Assembly: GCF_029931775.1 (NCBI RefSeq)
Contig: NC_079312.1
Span: forward strand, 16,685,821-16,749,820
DNA from: Euleptes europaea
Taxonomy: Eukaryota; Chordata; Lepidosauria; Squamata; Sphaerodactylidae
Reading direction: 5' to 3'
Length of the DNA: 64,000 bases
Every line of letters begins with the position of its first letter. Position 1 is the first letter of the stretch. The notes beneath the pieces are model-generated. The model had not been told where the DNA came from. It saw only the letters and a list, made by a program, of their open reading frames with translations, and ran no database searches. Position numbers and translations under genes: made by a program. Shown in pieces: positions 10,856 through 21,812 of this stretch.

Positions 10856-11268
10856 ATGGCCGCCGGGGGTCCCGTCCAGGAGCTGTGCGAGGAAGCCTCT
10901 TGCTCCGTCTGCCTGGACTTCTTCAGGGACCCGGTGACCATCGCCCAGTGCGGCCACAGTTTCTGCCGCGCCTGCCTGACCCGCAGCTGGGGGGCGTCGG
11001 CGGCAGAGGCTTCCTGCTGCCCCCAGTGCAGAGGGCGAGCGCAGGAGGGGAGCCTCCGGCCCAACCAGCAGCTGGCCAACTTTGTCCAAATAGCCAAGAA
11101 ACTCTCTTCAAGAGGGAAAGGGGGGCAGAAGGAAAGAGGGGCGTCTGCGAGAAGCACCGGGAGATCCTGAAATTTTTTTGCAAGGAAGGCGAAGCCCCCG
11201 TCTGCATTTTCTGGGACGTGTGCGAGGAGCAGAAAGACCACGAGGAAGAGGCTTTCCAAGAAAACAGG
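10856..11268 (+). CDS. gene B exon 1: RING plus decayed first B-box
   Basis: It starts [20 protein letters not shown]. The RING has all C3HC4 ligands: CSVC, CGH, CRAC and CPQC. After KKLS the reading frame slips by one base. The B-box that follows in the other frame reads VCEKHREILKFFC, then CIFWDVCEEQKDH, so the CxxC and first His ligands are lost. The donor is AGG|GTGAGT, phase 0. Confidence 0.8.
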
Positions 11269-11422
11269 GTGAGTAAGAAAGCGGTGGCAGGGCGACTTCC
11301 TTGCATCCTTGTGTGTGGCTCAAGATTTTCCTTTGGCGCAAAGCTCTCTCGAGCTAGTGGTCGTTGCCGCTTGCTGGCTTGTAACTATTAGTACAATATG
11401 AACTATAAATATACAGTATTAC

Positions 11423-11664
11423 TAGAAAAGAGCAAGAGTCCAGTAGCACCTTAAAGACTAACAGAAATATTTTCTGCCAGGGTACGAGCTTTCGTGAGCC
11501 ACAGCTCACTTCTTCAGATACCTTCAGATACCTGAAGAAGTGAGCTGTGGCTCACAAAAGCTCATACCCTGCCAGAAAATATTTTTGTTAGTCTTTAAGG
11601 TGCTACTGGACTCTTGCTCTTTTCTGCTACTGCAGACAGACTAACACGGCTACCCATGGTGAAT
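11423..11664. mobile_element. Penelope-like inverted-repeat element with 13-bp target duplication
   Basis: The flanks repeat tatacagtattac (11410-11422 and 11665-11677). Arms of about 100 bp are inverted around 11524, and the right arm has an extra asymmetric tail (about 11627-11664). The minus strand over 11517-11486 reads CTGAAGA, a stem with loop, then CGAAAGC. The plus-strand counterpart begins at 11532, with its GAAA box changed. This is the hammerhead layout CTGANGA-stem II-GAAA. It lies in intron 1 of gene B. Confidence 0.65.
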
Positions 11665-11834
11665 TATACAGTATTACATTACTGCCCCGTCACAAATTGG
11701 CCTGCAAAGCAGCAGCTAGGAATAAACGATCACAAGTGCTTGAGGAAGGGTTTTTCCTCATGATGGAGGGCCTGGCTGCCACTTCTTCTCTGCCTCACCA
11801 CCTCCCCCTTCCCAGAGAGCATCCTTTGCTGGTT

Positions 11835-12415
11835 GTGTGTGTGTTAAGTGCCGTCAAGTCGTTTCCGACTCATGGCGACCCTATGAACCAAATGTCCTCC
11901 AAAGTGTCCTATCCTTAACAGCCTTGCTCAGTTCTTGCAAATAGAGGGCCGTGGCTTCCTTTATAGAGTCAATCTATCTCTTGTTGGGTCTTCCTCTTTT
12001 CTTGCAGCCTTCAACTTTTCCTAGCATGATTGTCTTTTCCAGTGACTCTTTCTTCATTGTCCAGCTCTCTCAAATAACATAGTAATAGGGAATGCAATGG
12101 CATGAATTAACCTGATCTTGGTTGCCAGTGACATATCCTTACCCTTCAGAATCTTTTCTAGCTCCTTCATGGCTGCCCTTCCCAGTCTCAACCTCCTTCT
12201 GATTTCTCGGCTGCACTCTCCCTTTTGGTTGATGATGGAGCCAAGGAATAGAAAGTCTTCAATTTCAGTTTCCTCATTGTCAATCTTAAAGTTGTGTAAT
12301 TCTCCTGTAGTCATTACTTTTGTCTTCTTGATGTTCAGCTGCAGTCCTGCTTTGGCACTTTCTCTTTTAACTTTCAGCAGTAGTCGTTTCAAGTCTTTGC
12401 TAGTTTCTGCCATTT
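11835..12415 (-). mobile_element. Bov-B (RTE clade) LINE, 3' part of ORF2
   Basis: The minus strand encodes a thumb/connection segment of the reverse transcriptase (AGLQLNIKKTKVMTTG, EDFLFLGSIINQKGECSREI, RRRLRLGRAAMKELEKI). The DNA then continues to the gacggcactt-(CA)n terminus at the low-coordinate end. It is 5' truncated. Its 3' end matches the tail of the 5S SINE next to it, as expected of a SINE/LINE partner pair. Confidence 0.9.
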
Positions 12416-12514
12416 TTGCTTGTTATCCTCTCAATATTGCTGCCCCAGCCTTTCACTAATAGGCTACCTTTGGCTGAGGAACATGCACAGTACAATCCCA
12501 TTTCCTTCCCCTTA

Positions 12515-12742
12515 AGCAGTGTGTGTGTGTGTAAAGTGCCGTCAAGTCGCAGCCGACTTATGGCGACCCCTTATGGGGTTTTCAAGGCAAGAGACTAACA
12601 GAGGTGGTTTGCCAGTGCCTTCCTCTGCACAGCAACCCTGGTAATCCTTGGTGGTCTCCCATCCAAATACTAACCAGGGCTGACCCTGCTTAGCTTCTGA
12701 GATCTGACAAGATCAGGCTAGCCTGGGCCATCCAGGTCAGGG
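12515..12742 (-). mobile_element. near full-length 5S-derived SINE with RTE tail
   Basis: Read on minus: a 5S-rRNA-like head (cagatctcagaagctaagca then tatttggatgggagaccacc), a middle 'cacctctgttagtctcttgc', then the RTE-like tail ggcgacttgacggcacttta-like ending in (CA)n at 12519-12531. This is the best SINE copy in the window and keeps the 5S internal promoter. Confidence 0.88.
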
Positions 12743-13445
12743 CCTTAAGCAGTGGCCTACCCTTTATTTACAATGGCCATCCCCTTGGCCCTCCCATCCT
12801 GAGATTGAGCTGTGTGGCCAGCCCAAGAGGTCTCACTGCCCAAGGGGGGGGCTTCCCAGCCCCCCCCCCCAGAAGTGCAGGCCTCTGATGAAGTGGGGCT
12901 TCCAGTACTTTGCAGGGGTCATTGTGAATATGGAGGGAGGAGCAGAAGGCAAGAAATGGATGTGTGTCGTTCTCAGAATCCCAGCACTTAGACAACTGGC
13001 AAGTCTGGCTGGGTCAGGACTAACTTTGTGCTACTTTTCAGAGTCGAGGCCCAAAAAATCTCATCACCAGGCCAATGGAGAAGTCCCCCATGATCAGGGT
13101 GGCCAAAACTCAGTACCTGTAGATGTGTTGGCACAAAGGCTTCCCTGAGGGCAAACAGCCCTGCAGGAGATCATCGGCTGTGAGATTAAGTCTGAGGGGC
13201 ATTATGGGGTTTCCAAGCAAAAGGGCTAGGAACCCACAGGTGCCCCACATACTGATGCCCCTGTGGGTCCAGGATGTGAAGGAATGCCTCATCATCACCA
13301 CCATGGGAAAATTAAGGTACAGGGAGGGTAAACCCCTCAAATCAAGCTCAAGTTTATGAGAATGATTATCAGCTTGTTGGGCCAGTATCAGAATCATCAG
13401 GCATTTGTATCGTTCATGGTGTTGTCTGGAGGGCCACCTGGGAGG
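12743..13445. other. gene B intron 1, no coding sequence seen
   Basis: The part around 13090-13160 matches gene C intron 1 (about 31415-31500). No ORF with recognisable motifs, and no repeat I can name, is seen. Confidence 0.5.
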
Positions 13446-13649
13446 TAGGGTTGCCAGGTCCCTCTTCTCAACCTGCGGGAGATTTTAAGGGGTGGAGCCT
13501 GAAGAGGGCGGGGTTTGGGGAGGGGCTTCAATTCCATAGAGTTCAATTGCCAAAGCGGCCATTTTTCTCCAGGTGATCTGATCTCTTATCGGCTGGAGAT
13601 CGGTTGAATAAGCAGGAGATCTGCTACTACCTGGCAGTTGGCAACCCTA
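13446..13649. mobile_element. hAT-type MITE, TIR tagggttgcca
   Basis: It begins tagggttgccagg and ends ttggcaaccctac, with near-identical 8-bp flanks ctgggagg (13438-13445) and ctaggagg (13650-13657). The 8-bp duplication fits hAT transposition. The same family occurs at 37077-38269. Confidence 0.8.
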
Positions 13650-14124
13650 CTAGGAGGAGATGCTGTCTGTGAGAGGGCGGATGGGCTGGTTTGGAGTTGA
13701 ATCTTGAAAGGGGAATGAAAAATCCACCTGGGTCCATCCGTATTCCTGCAGTTCCAGCTTCACCTTATTACACCTCTGGACCTATATTTGGAGGTTTGTC
13801 ATAAGAACACCCCAGGAATGCAACGAGTTTCAAGAAAGGTGGAAATTGTATTACTCATATGTTTTGTGAGGCTGGTATAAATGAGTATGTTTAGCTACAA
13901 TATATTTAACCACAAGGTTTTATTGAAAATATGTATTAGGGAATATAGTCACTGTATATAAGCCTGTATGTAACTACAAATGAGATAGTATTTAGAAATG
14001 AAAAATGTCAGATATAAAACTATATTGGTAGTTTGGTCAAGGTAATTATAAATGGATTCATATGATTTAACAGAGGTGGTCCTTATTATGCAAACGCATC
14101 CTGTTTCCTTGTTTTGGCCATCAG

Positions 14125-14289
14125 GCAATCGTGGCTGCTAGAAGAGGGAGAGTTTGCCAGAAGCACCAGGAGCCACTGAAGCTCTTCTGCAAGGATGACG
14201 AAGCCCTCATCTGTGTGGTTTGCGACAGATCCAAGGAGCACAGAGATCATGAAACCCTTCCTCTTGAGGAGGCCTCCCAAGAGTACAAG
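14125..14289 (+). CDS. gene B exon 2: separate, intact second B-box (165 bp)
   Basis: Acceptor ccatcag, donor AAG|GTGGGA, phase 0 on both sides. It encodes [20 protein letters not shown] and then a complete B-box 2 ligand set: CQKH, FC, D, CVVC, EHRDH. It ends LEEASQEYK, the usual B-box to coiled-coil junction of RFP-like TRIMs. See the finding on the double B-box. Confidence 0.85.
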
Positions 14290-14595
14290 GTGGGAAATCA
14301 ATAAGGTGGAGGTTGGTGGGGAAGAGCTGTGGATCCTTCTCCTTGGTCTCTTTGCAGAGAAACTGCCTCCATTTTCTGCCTCAGCCTCTTTGCTGCTTCC
14401 TTCTTGGCTTAGTGGCACCGTAAAGCATTGCCTCCTGCCCCCTGCTGAGGTTAAAGTGGGGTGATATGAAAAAGTGGGGAGATTGACTCACTTTCTGCCT
14501 GGCTGTGTTGATGTCTGGACAGCCCACTGCATGACTGAGCTACGAGGGGGTAGTTTCAGTTTTTTTTGGCGGGGGGGAGGGCTACACATGAAGAT

Positions 14596-14785
14596 GCCTT
14601 ATTCTGAGTCAGACTCTTGGTCTGTCCAGGTCCATTCTGACTGGCAGCGGCTCTCCAGGGACTCGGGTGGAAGTCTTTCATGGCAACTGCTACCTATGAG
14701 TTTCAACTGGAGATGTTGGGGATTGAACCTGGGACTTTCTGCACGCCAAGCAGATGTTCTCCCAATGAGCCTTGGCCCTTCCACA
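14596..14785 (-). mobile_element. tRNA-like SINE
   Basis: It shares the body 'ggcagcggctctccaggg' and the minus-strand Pol III B-box (gggattgaacctgggac on plus) with the copy at 39590-39765. Family name not certain. Confidence 0.6.
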
Positions 14786-14971
14786 GCACTGTGGCTCCAT
14801 AAGAAATCCTTTCCCACCCCACAGCTGTGGTTGCTTCCACACAGAGTTTCCCCTGCTTTGTGGGGCCGTTACATCTAGTTTGGTTTTTAATGACAATTTT
14901 GCTTCTCGTATGTTTTATAATAAACTTCTAAAAAATGAACCAATCTCCGTTTTGGGTCCCTCCTCCCCCAG

Positions 14972-15067
14972 GATCGGTTCAGCAACCATCTGGAGATGCT
15001 GAAGAAGGAGAGGGAAAGAATTGAGGCGTGTCAAGCAGACATATTAAAGGAAAGCCAAGACTTGCTC
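14972..15067 (+). CDS. gene B exon 3: coiled coil start (96 bp)
   Basis: Encodes DRFSNHLEMLKKERERIEAC and on to ILKESQDLL. The charged heptads are typical of the 96-bp TRIM coiled-coil exon. Acceptor cccccag, donor GTAAGT, phase 0-0. Confidence 0.88.
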
Positions 15068-16128
15068 GTAAGTGTCACTACGGCTGGGAAGTGAGCAGAA
15101 TCGAGGACTAGTACTGGGGGAGGAATGGCAGAAAATAGCAAAAGAGGCAACTTACGAAGCAAACTCCCAGCAATTTGGAAATTCGGTGCACAGATGGTCA
15201 GTATTGATCAGACCAACACCCCCCCCCCCAAGGGAGGCATAATATTGCAGTTCTAAGCAGAGTTATAACTGGGGTGGGTGTGCTGCAGGACTGCACATTC
15301 TTGGTGCCCCTGGCACCCTAAGATGGTCACCTTGGACTTCCTAGTGGGTGGGCTGCCCTGGGTATTTATCCAGCTCTAGCCCCCCCCCTTTTTTGTTGTT
15401 CTTGAGTGATCTTGTTTTGGGCAGAATCAGTTGACCTTCCAAGGTGTTGTCTGTTCCCGGATGAGAGGAACGTCTGTGTCAATTCCCCACTAGTGTGCCT
15501 GCACCTACACTGCAAGCCAGGAGAGGTCCCTGAAGAGAGACGAGGGTGTGTCTCCCCACCCCCACCCCGAGAAATGCTGGGTAGAAATGCTGTTAGATAC
15601 TCCACTGATCCTGAACTGGTCCAAGGGTTGTTCAGCCATTGCTGATTCTAAGGGGGAGAAGTACCTGCAATACTCAGTGGCGTGTTGATCTTTCCCCCTG
15701 CAGTTTTTCCTTGCTCAAATTGCAGCCAGGGAGACCGAGTGAGGGGAAGGGGCTTCTTAGTTCTTTTCTCCTTAGTGGTATTACTACTCAAACATTGTAC
15801 GTCTTCACCTGTTGGGAAGTGAGGGGGGTCAGCATATGGAGGGTGTTTTACTGAGGAAACAAACAGACTCAAGAAGTCCTTTCTACTCTCTGGGACTTCT
15901 GCTGCAGACATAGCCCTCAGTGGCTGAAAGAACCTCTCCAGGAGTTTGAGTGTGATATACTTTGGCCCTGAGGATGGATCCATGGAAATCTTCCTTTTTC
16001 CCTGCCCAATGTTGATGTGATCTCCGTGAAAGGTCAAATTGCCCTTCCGATTGGAGTCTCCTGAAGAACCTCTTTCCACTGCAAAGACCACCTGTGTTAT
16101 ATTGACCTGATTTCTCTTTCCATTTCAG
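15068..16128. other. gene B intron 3
   Basis: Unique-looking intron sequence with a short poly-C run near 15220 and no coding signal. The ORF seen on minus at 15648-16091 has no motif and no paralogous counterpart. Confidence 0.5.
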
Positions 16129-16359
16129 AAGGAAACCACAGGAGAGAAGCTAGTGACGGTAGCCAAGTTCAGAGAACTACGCTCGTTTCTAGAGGAACAA
16201 GAGAAACTGTTGCTGGCTCAGATGGAAGAGGTGGAGAGGGAGGTGACAAAAACCAGGGACCAGCACTTGGACGAACTGTCAGAAAAACTCTCCTCTCTGG
16301 ACAGCCTCATCCGGGAAATGGAGGAGAAGTGTCAGCAGCCGGCCAGTGAACTCCTGCAG
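16129..16359 (+). CDS. gene B exon 4: coiled coil core (231 bp)
   Basis: Encodes KETTGEKLVTVAKFRELRSF, then LEEQEKLLLAQMEEVEREV, and ends QQPASELLQ at donor GTGAGA. 231 bp is the standard length of this exon in TRIM genes. It is open and close to the C and D copies. Confidence 0.9.
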
Positions 16360-16837
16360 GTGAGAGTGTGGCAGGAACAGCCCAGGCTCCCCTTTGGGAG
16401 AAGGCTGCCTCTGAACCCTTTCTGTGCCTCCTTTGCTTGGGCTGAAAGTAAATGAGCTGTCAGGACGCAGCCCGATGCCAGCCCTTCTATCCCTCCCCCG
16501 AGGTGGCCGTGAGAGCTACACACCCTAATCTGAGGACTTCCTGCCTTCCACTTGAGGAAAATTCCCTTTGTTAAAGAAGCTACTGTTGGGTTGACAAAGC
16601 AGATCTCCCAGGTCTGCTCTGAAATGGCTCCACTTTGACTGCTCATATTATCCTCACAAAGATTTTCTCCCACTGTATGGAGATCCACCCCAGCCTTTGA
16701 GTGGAATCTGCTAGCTGGACACAAGAGAAGGGCCAGAGTGCAGAATCTCCCAGGGTCTCAGGGCTCTTCCTGGTGTGGCCTTTTAGCAACCATTGAGGTC
16801 TCCCTTCTTTTTCTCTCTCTCTGCTATTTTTCTTTAG

Positions 16838-16860
16838 GATGCCAGAAGCACCTTGCAGAG
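16838..16860 (+). CDS. gene B exon 5 (23 bp)
   Basis: The micro-exon gatgccagaagcaccttgca + gag encodes DARSTLQ plus a split Arg codon, between acceptor tctttag and donor GTAAGT. It is identical in genes B, C and D. Confidence 0.88.
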
Positions 16861-16928
16861 GTAAGTGGATCTTTCTCATCAACCTTATTTACACTATTAG
16901 GGGTCTGGGTCTCAGCCTCCCTCTTGAG

Positions 16929-17330
16929 AACATAAGCAGAGCCTGCTGAATGAGACCAGTGGTCCATTTAGTCCAGCATCCTGTTTTGCACAGTGGCCAA
17001 GGAACATGACGCAGAGGCCAAGGCCCTCCCCTGCTGCTGCCTCCTAGCAGTGCTAATCAGAGGATGGCTGCCTCTGGCTGTGGAGGCTCCTCTTCACTCA
17101 CCAGTTCTCATAGCTACTGATGGACCTCTCGGCCATGAATTTGTCTAATCCCCTTTTAAAGCTATCTATGCTCATGGCCATCATTACCTCAACCGGCAGT
17201 GAATTCCATAGATTAATTACTGGTTAAGTAACAAAGTATGCTCTTTTGTCTGTCCTGAATGTATTTCTCAACAACTTCATTGGGTGCCCCTGAGTTCTAG
17301 CATTATGGGAGACGGAGAAAAAGATGTCAA
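16929..17330 (-). mobile_element. CR1-like LINE 3' fragment, second subfamily
   Basis: A reverse-oriented 3' end ('gaacataagcagagcctgct' start). The minus strand shows the untranslated tail and the end of the ORF region ('aacttcattgggtgcccctg' on plus). A copy at 39072-39425 lies at the equivalent place in gene C, so the insertion predates the B/C split. Confidence 0.8.
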
Positions 17331-17927
17331 GGCACTGTACCTGACTACAACCTCTTCTGAGAGAAAGAGACTGGTCTAAGGGCACTGAGAGACAAATGGC
17401 TGAATGTGGGATTGAACCAGGGTCCTACAAGTCCTTGTCTAGAACTCTGACCACACCAGCTTTCCCTAGACATTTGGATGTGGAGTTGCTGTTCTTAGGG
17501 CCAAACAATGTTTGCTTTTTAAAGAGTTGGGTCTTGGGGAATGAGTTGGGTCTGTGAGGAATGGCTTTTAAGGAATAAAGCAGAGCCTGCTTGGCCCTGG
17601 AATGCCGCCGCAAGGAAGGAAGATCTCCTGACTCCCCCCCCCCCAGCCATTTTTCATGCTGAAACAGCGCTGAGAAGGGGAGTTATTTCCCCATGTGGGG
17701 CATTCCCATGTGGGGAAATAAGACCCCCAGTGCAGTTTCAACATGGGAAAATGGCTGGTGGAGGAGGCAGGAGCGCTTCCTCTTCCCATGGTGGCGTTAG
17801 GAGTCCAGATGGGCTCTGTTATTTTTAAATATTTGTTCCCCACAGCTGCTGTGTGGCTTTGGGGTCTCTGATCCACTGGGTGGGTGGGGGTAATACTGGA
17901 TGATACTGTAGCATGATTTTTCTCAAG

Positions 17928-18046
17928 GTATGAAGAAAAGGAGGCATTTGAGAATCCAGTGGGTTTTTCTCTTTTACGGAAGTGGCACATGTGGGACTTC
18001 TCCGATCTAAATCTCCTTTTCAAGGTCATCATGAAGCCATTGAGAG
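17928..18046 (+). CDS. gene B exon 6 (119 bp)
   Basis: Encodes YEEKEAFENPVGFSLLRKWH and on to IMKPLR, ending with a split codon at donor GTAATG. It links the coiled coil to the PRY. It is more diverged than the C and A' copies (FKVIMKPLR for LEGISKQFK). Confidence 0.85.
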
Positions 18047-18770
18047 GTAATGAAGAGCCGCTGCAGGGATTTCAGACTGGACGTTAGAGTGGGCCAGATG
18101 TGTTTTAGTATGTTTCAGGCTGCTTGTATTATTAGCAGACCCAGGAATGTCAGGAATCCATGTACTGATTCAAAAGGCCATTTTAGTTCACAATGTGAAG
18201 TTTTCTGGTCAGAATTTTTCCACAGGTTTAGCTCAGAATTGCATTACCTGGATTTTCTCAAAGTTATTCTACATTGCTGATCCCTGGTCATTTCTGTGAC
18301 TGTGCACTTGCAAACCGTGAGGTAGATGGTAGAACAGGCACCTAAAATGAAAGGGAGGGGGAGGAAACTGCCCTTCAGGGCATCCTCATTTAATGGAGAC
18401 ACCCACCCAATCTCTTTCAGGAACGCCTGCCTCCATAATCATTTCAGTGAGTTTATAACCAAATTGGATGTATCAAAATGGTCCCCTTTGAGGGAGTGCA
18501 TGTGTTTGCTGAAGTATGTCGTAGCTGAGCCCACAGAGTGGTCTCAAGGGGTCTGATAATGCTGTGTTAAACAGATTTACACCCTTCTGCGCCCATTGAA
18601 ATTGGGCTTAAGTTTAGCTGGAGTGGACCATTGGGCTGCAGTTCTTAGCCTACGTTCTATAAAGTGCATCTCCAGTCACTTAAAGTGACCATTAAAAAGA
18701 AATGTGAATGTTTCCACATAAATAACATTTGGAAGAATTTCCCCCAGCTTTCAACTGAACCTCAGAAGAT

Positions 18771-18950
18771 GGTATGCATGTGCCATCAAGACACAACCAC
18801 CTTATAGCAACTCCAGAAAAAGCTTTTCAAGGCAAGTGAGAAGCAGAAATTGCTTTGCCTTTGATTCCTCTGCAGAATCCTCTTTGGTCTCCCATCCAAG
18901 TACCAACCCTGCTTAGCTTTTGAGATCTAATGAGGTGGGGCTATACGATG
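18771..18950 (-). mobile_element. old 5S-headed SINE in gene B intron 6
   Basis: The minus strand holds 5S-like sequence (plus: tctcccatccaagtaccaac, ctgcttagcttttgagatct) and a degraded RTE tail (atgtgccatcaagacacaac). Orthologous insertions are at 6147 and 46100. Confidence 0.7.
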
Positions 18951-19065
18951 GCCCCTTCCCTCCCCAAGAGAAAAATAGATGATATTGTTAACTGATGTTT
19001 TTGTCACAAGATTGGTGATCGGCACAAGGGTCTGCTGCTCACGTTTGGTTCCTTTCCTTCCTCAG

Positions 19066-19098
19066 ACACTTTGGATTCTGGATTTCACCTGCAGAAAG
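19066..19098 (+). CDS. gene B exon 7 (33 bp)
   Basis: Encodes D-TLDSGFHLQK with split codons both sides, between ttcctcag and GTATAT. It joins the 119-bp exon to the SPRY exon in frame (G+AC, G+CA). Confidence 0.85.
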
Positions 19099-21812
19099 GT
19101 ATATATTTCTTCATACACTGATCAATTATTTCTAAACTAAAAAGCTTCACCTTACAATTTGTGTTCTTCTGTTTGGTGTTTTTTGTGTGTGCAAAGATAA
19201 CATTATTGGACACTCTTGTTTTGCTCCTCAACCTCTCTCTCTCCCTGCCACAGCCAGTTCCTTTTTGTTCTGAGGAGGTCTGTCAGGGTGAAAGAGAGGG
19301 TGAACTCTGAGGGAAATGACCTGCCTCCGTTCACCTACCTGCCACCATATTGGAATGATGGTAGAAGGGTTGCTGGGCATCAGCCCTTGAGGGCCTTTCA
19401 GAATCCTCCCCATGAGAGGCCCAGACCAGGTTGGGAATTCCCTTTCTCTCAGTGGATTTCCCTACCTGCTTTCCAGGTTTCCCTCAATTTCAAGGTGCTA
19501 TAAATTGAGTATTGGGTCCATAGTTTGTTTGTTTTTAAGCTGTGTTTATGGAATAGCAGTATATGAAAGCAGAAGTCCAGCTTGCCCTGGTGGTGTTTTC
19601 CAGTTGTTCACACAGAATTTGTGTTCAATGTTTGGGAGAAGAACAGGTCCTACGTGCCGTCACTCACAAGCCTCCTCTTCAGCCTGGTCTTCCTCCTCCC
19701 CAGCTGTCACTAGGGTGCAGAGTTCTGGGCAGGAGGAGGCTGTCTCCTGAGTATATTTTAGAGTGAATTCAGACAGAAGGAAGGCAAATGTTTTCCAGTT
19801 CAGGAGCTTCCATTTGCCACATTCGTGTTTGCAGGTCAAATGCTGGCTTAGCTCTGTTTTGCTCCCTTCTGCGTAGGGTCAGTTGTTGGCTGTTTCAAAC
19901 GGCATTGATGGTATATCACAATATATTAATCCTTTACAAAGCTTTCAGTAAAGTTGCAGAACTGGTTTGTGAAGAGGTATGTCCAAGATATTAGATGTAT
20001 GTGTGTTTTCAGAACAGCAAAGTATCTTCCAAACCTGTTCTGCCTCATTGGAAACTTACGACTGCTTTAAAAGGTTTTACCCTTTGGTGCTGCCAAATTT
20101 GCAAGAATCAGAATAGCATTTTCAAGGCTCTGCAAAAAATACGTGAGGCAAGGAAACCTATTCTTGATGCCTAAGGACATTTGTTTCTTGGCTGAGTTCC
20201 ATAACAAAAGTATTATTCTGCCAAAGGTGGCTATTGAGGCATCCGTTTTTCCCAGCTCAGGATAGGTCATGCTTGAAGTTTGATAGCTCTGTGATGGAAA
20301 CTCTAGTGCAGAGGGCTCCCCACTGGAATTACTGCAGCTCTTTTTAAACTGCCACCGAGGAAACTACAAGAGGGCTTAGTTTTTGCAGAGCTGAAAATAA
20401 GTTGCTTCCACAGGAGCAGGGAGGGGACATGAATTCAATACCAAGGATATTTCCGTAAATTCTAGCTTGATCCTGGCCGTCTTCTCACTGGTTATTAGCT
20501 CTGGGTTCAACTGTTGCGGGAAGTGATTTCCCCCCAGCTTCCTCACCACATTTGTACACCTGCTGGGGTTTCCCAGGTTTTCTCCGGTCTTTCTCAAACC
20601 TGGTTTGCAGTAAAGCCAGGATGGCTGCTGTGTGGGTGGGAAAATTCAGATTTCCCCACCGTTGTGGCAGCCATTTACCTGACCCTTTCTTTGTGGTGAT
20701 CATTTCCTTCCCTCAATATGTGTACCTGGTTCTCTGAATTCCCAGCCCACTAGGCCTTTTGATTGTGACCATATACAAGGAAATACATCAATATAATGAT
20801 ATGCTGCTACTAATTAAAAACAATTGCCAATGCTCCAGTGGAGGGGGGTGGATGCTGCTGGGAAACTACAGCATGGAAACTGGGGGGGGACCTGCCATGC
20901 AGAAGCTCCGTTCTTGTTGCTGCACTTGATCAGTAGCTTCACCAGTAGCAAGGAAACCTGCACAAGCCTGTCCCTGTGTGGATAGCTCTGCCGAAGCACC
21001 TTGGACTCTCTTGTTCCCTTCTGTGTAGGGTCAGGCTGGATGTTGCAACCTTGTAAAAGACAGAAGACAGATTCTTCAGGCTATGGTGTGAAGGTCTGAT
21101 CTCGCATGCATCCTCTGAGGGGTGCAGGCAGGACATCAGCTCCACTTTACTGGTGATGTAATGTTACCTTACAGCACATTCCCTGAGAAGCTGCGTTCAG
21201 TCCAATCTTTGTTTTCCCCCCACTAAAATACATAAACCACCCCAAGTCCATCCAAAAGTGTCCCAAATGCCAATTGAGAAACAAACCTCCCTAGCAGGTT
21301 GAAAGCAGTGGGAACCCCCTTCCAGTCTTCGTGTTTTGTTCGGAGTCAATTACAGCCAAATTCAGTGGTATTGCCTGTTTTGAGATGTGCCTCTGATCAG
21401 GATTAAGAGCCACGGCCTGTTCAACCCATTCTGTGCCTCTGCTCATTTTCATATGATCTGGGTGGTTGTGTAAATGCTGTTAGCAAAACAAACAAACCCT
21501 GTGAGTGAAATATCCATGGTTCTCTTCTCTCTCAAGGTTTTCTGCTTGGGACAGGATATGGTGGGAAGTGGGTTGTGTTCCTGTGAGTTTTTATTGTGCG
21601 TTTTATCTGCCTTCTCTTGAAGCTCAGAGGAAGGCTGCTCTGCCTTTTAGCAGGTCAGGAGGAGGCAGGAGAGTCTGTGAATCTAGGAGAGGGTTAAAGA
21701 GGTGGGAGCAGGACAGGAATGGTAGGAGAAGGACGCAGAAGAGACCAGAGGGGGAGAAATCTCCCGGCTGAAAACGCTTCTCTTCTTGTCTCCTCATTTC
21801 CCTCCCCAACAG
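19099..21812. other. gene B intron 7
   Basis: Paralogous to 46421-48424 (C) and 6421-8895 (A'), with no coding exons. It lacks the inverted-repeat element present in gene A and the gag fossil present in gene C, so it serves as an empty site for dating those insertions. Confidence 0.6.
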
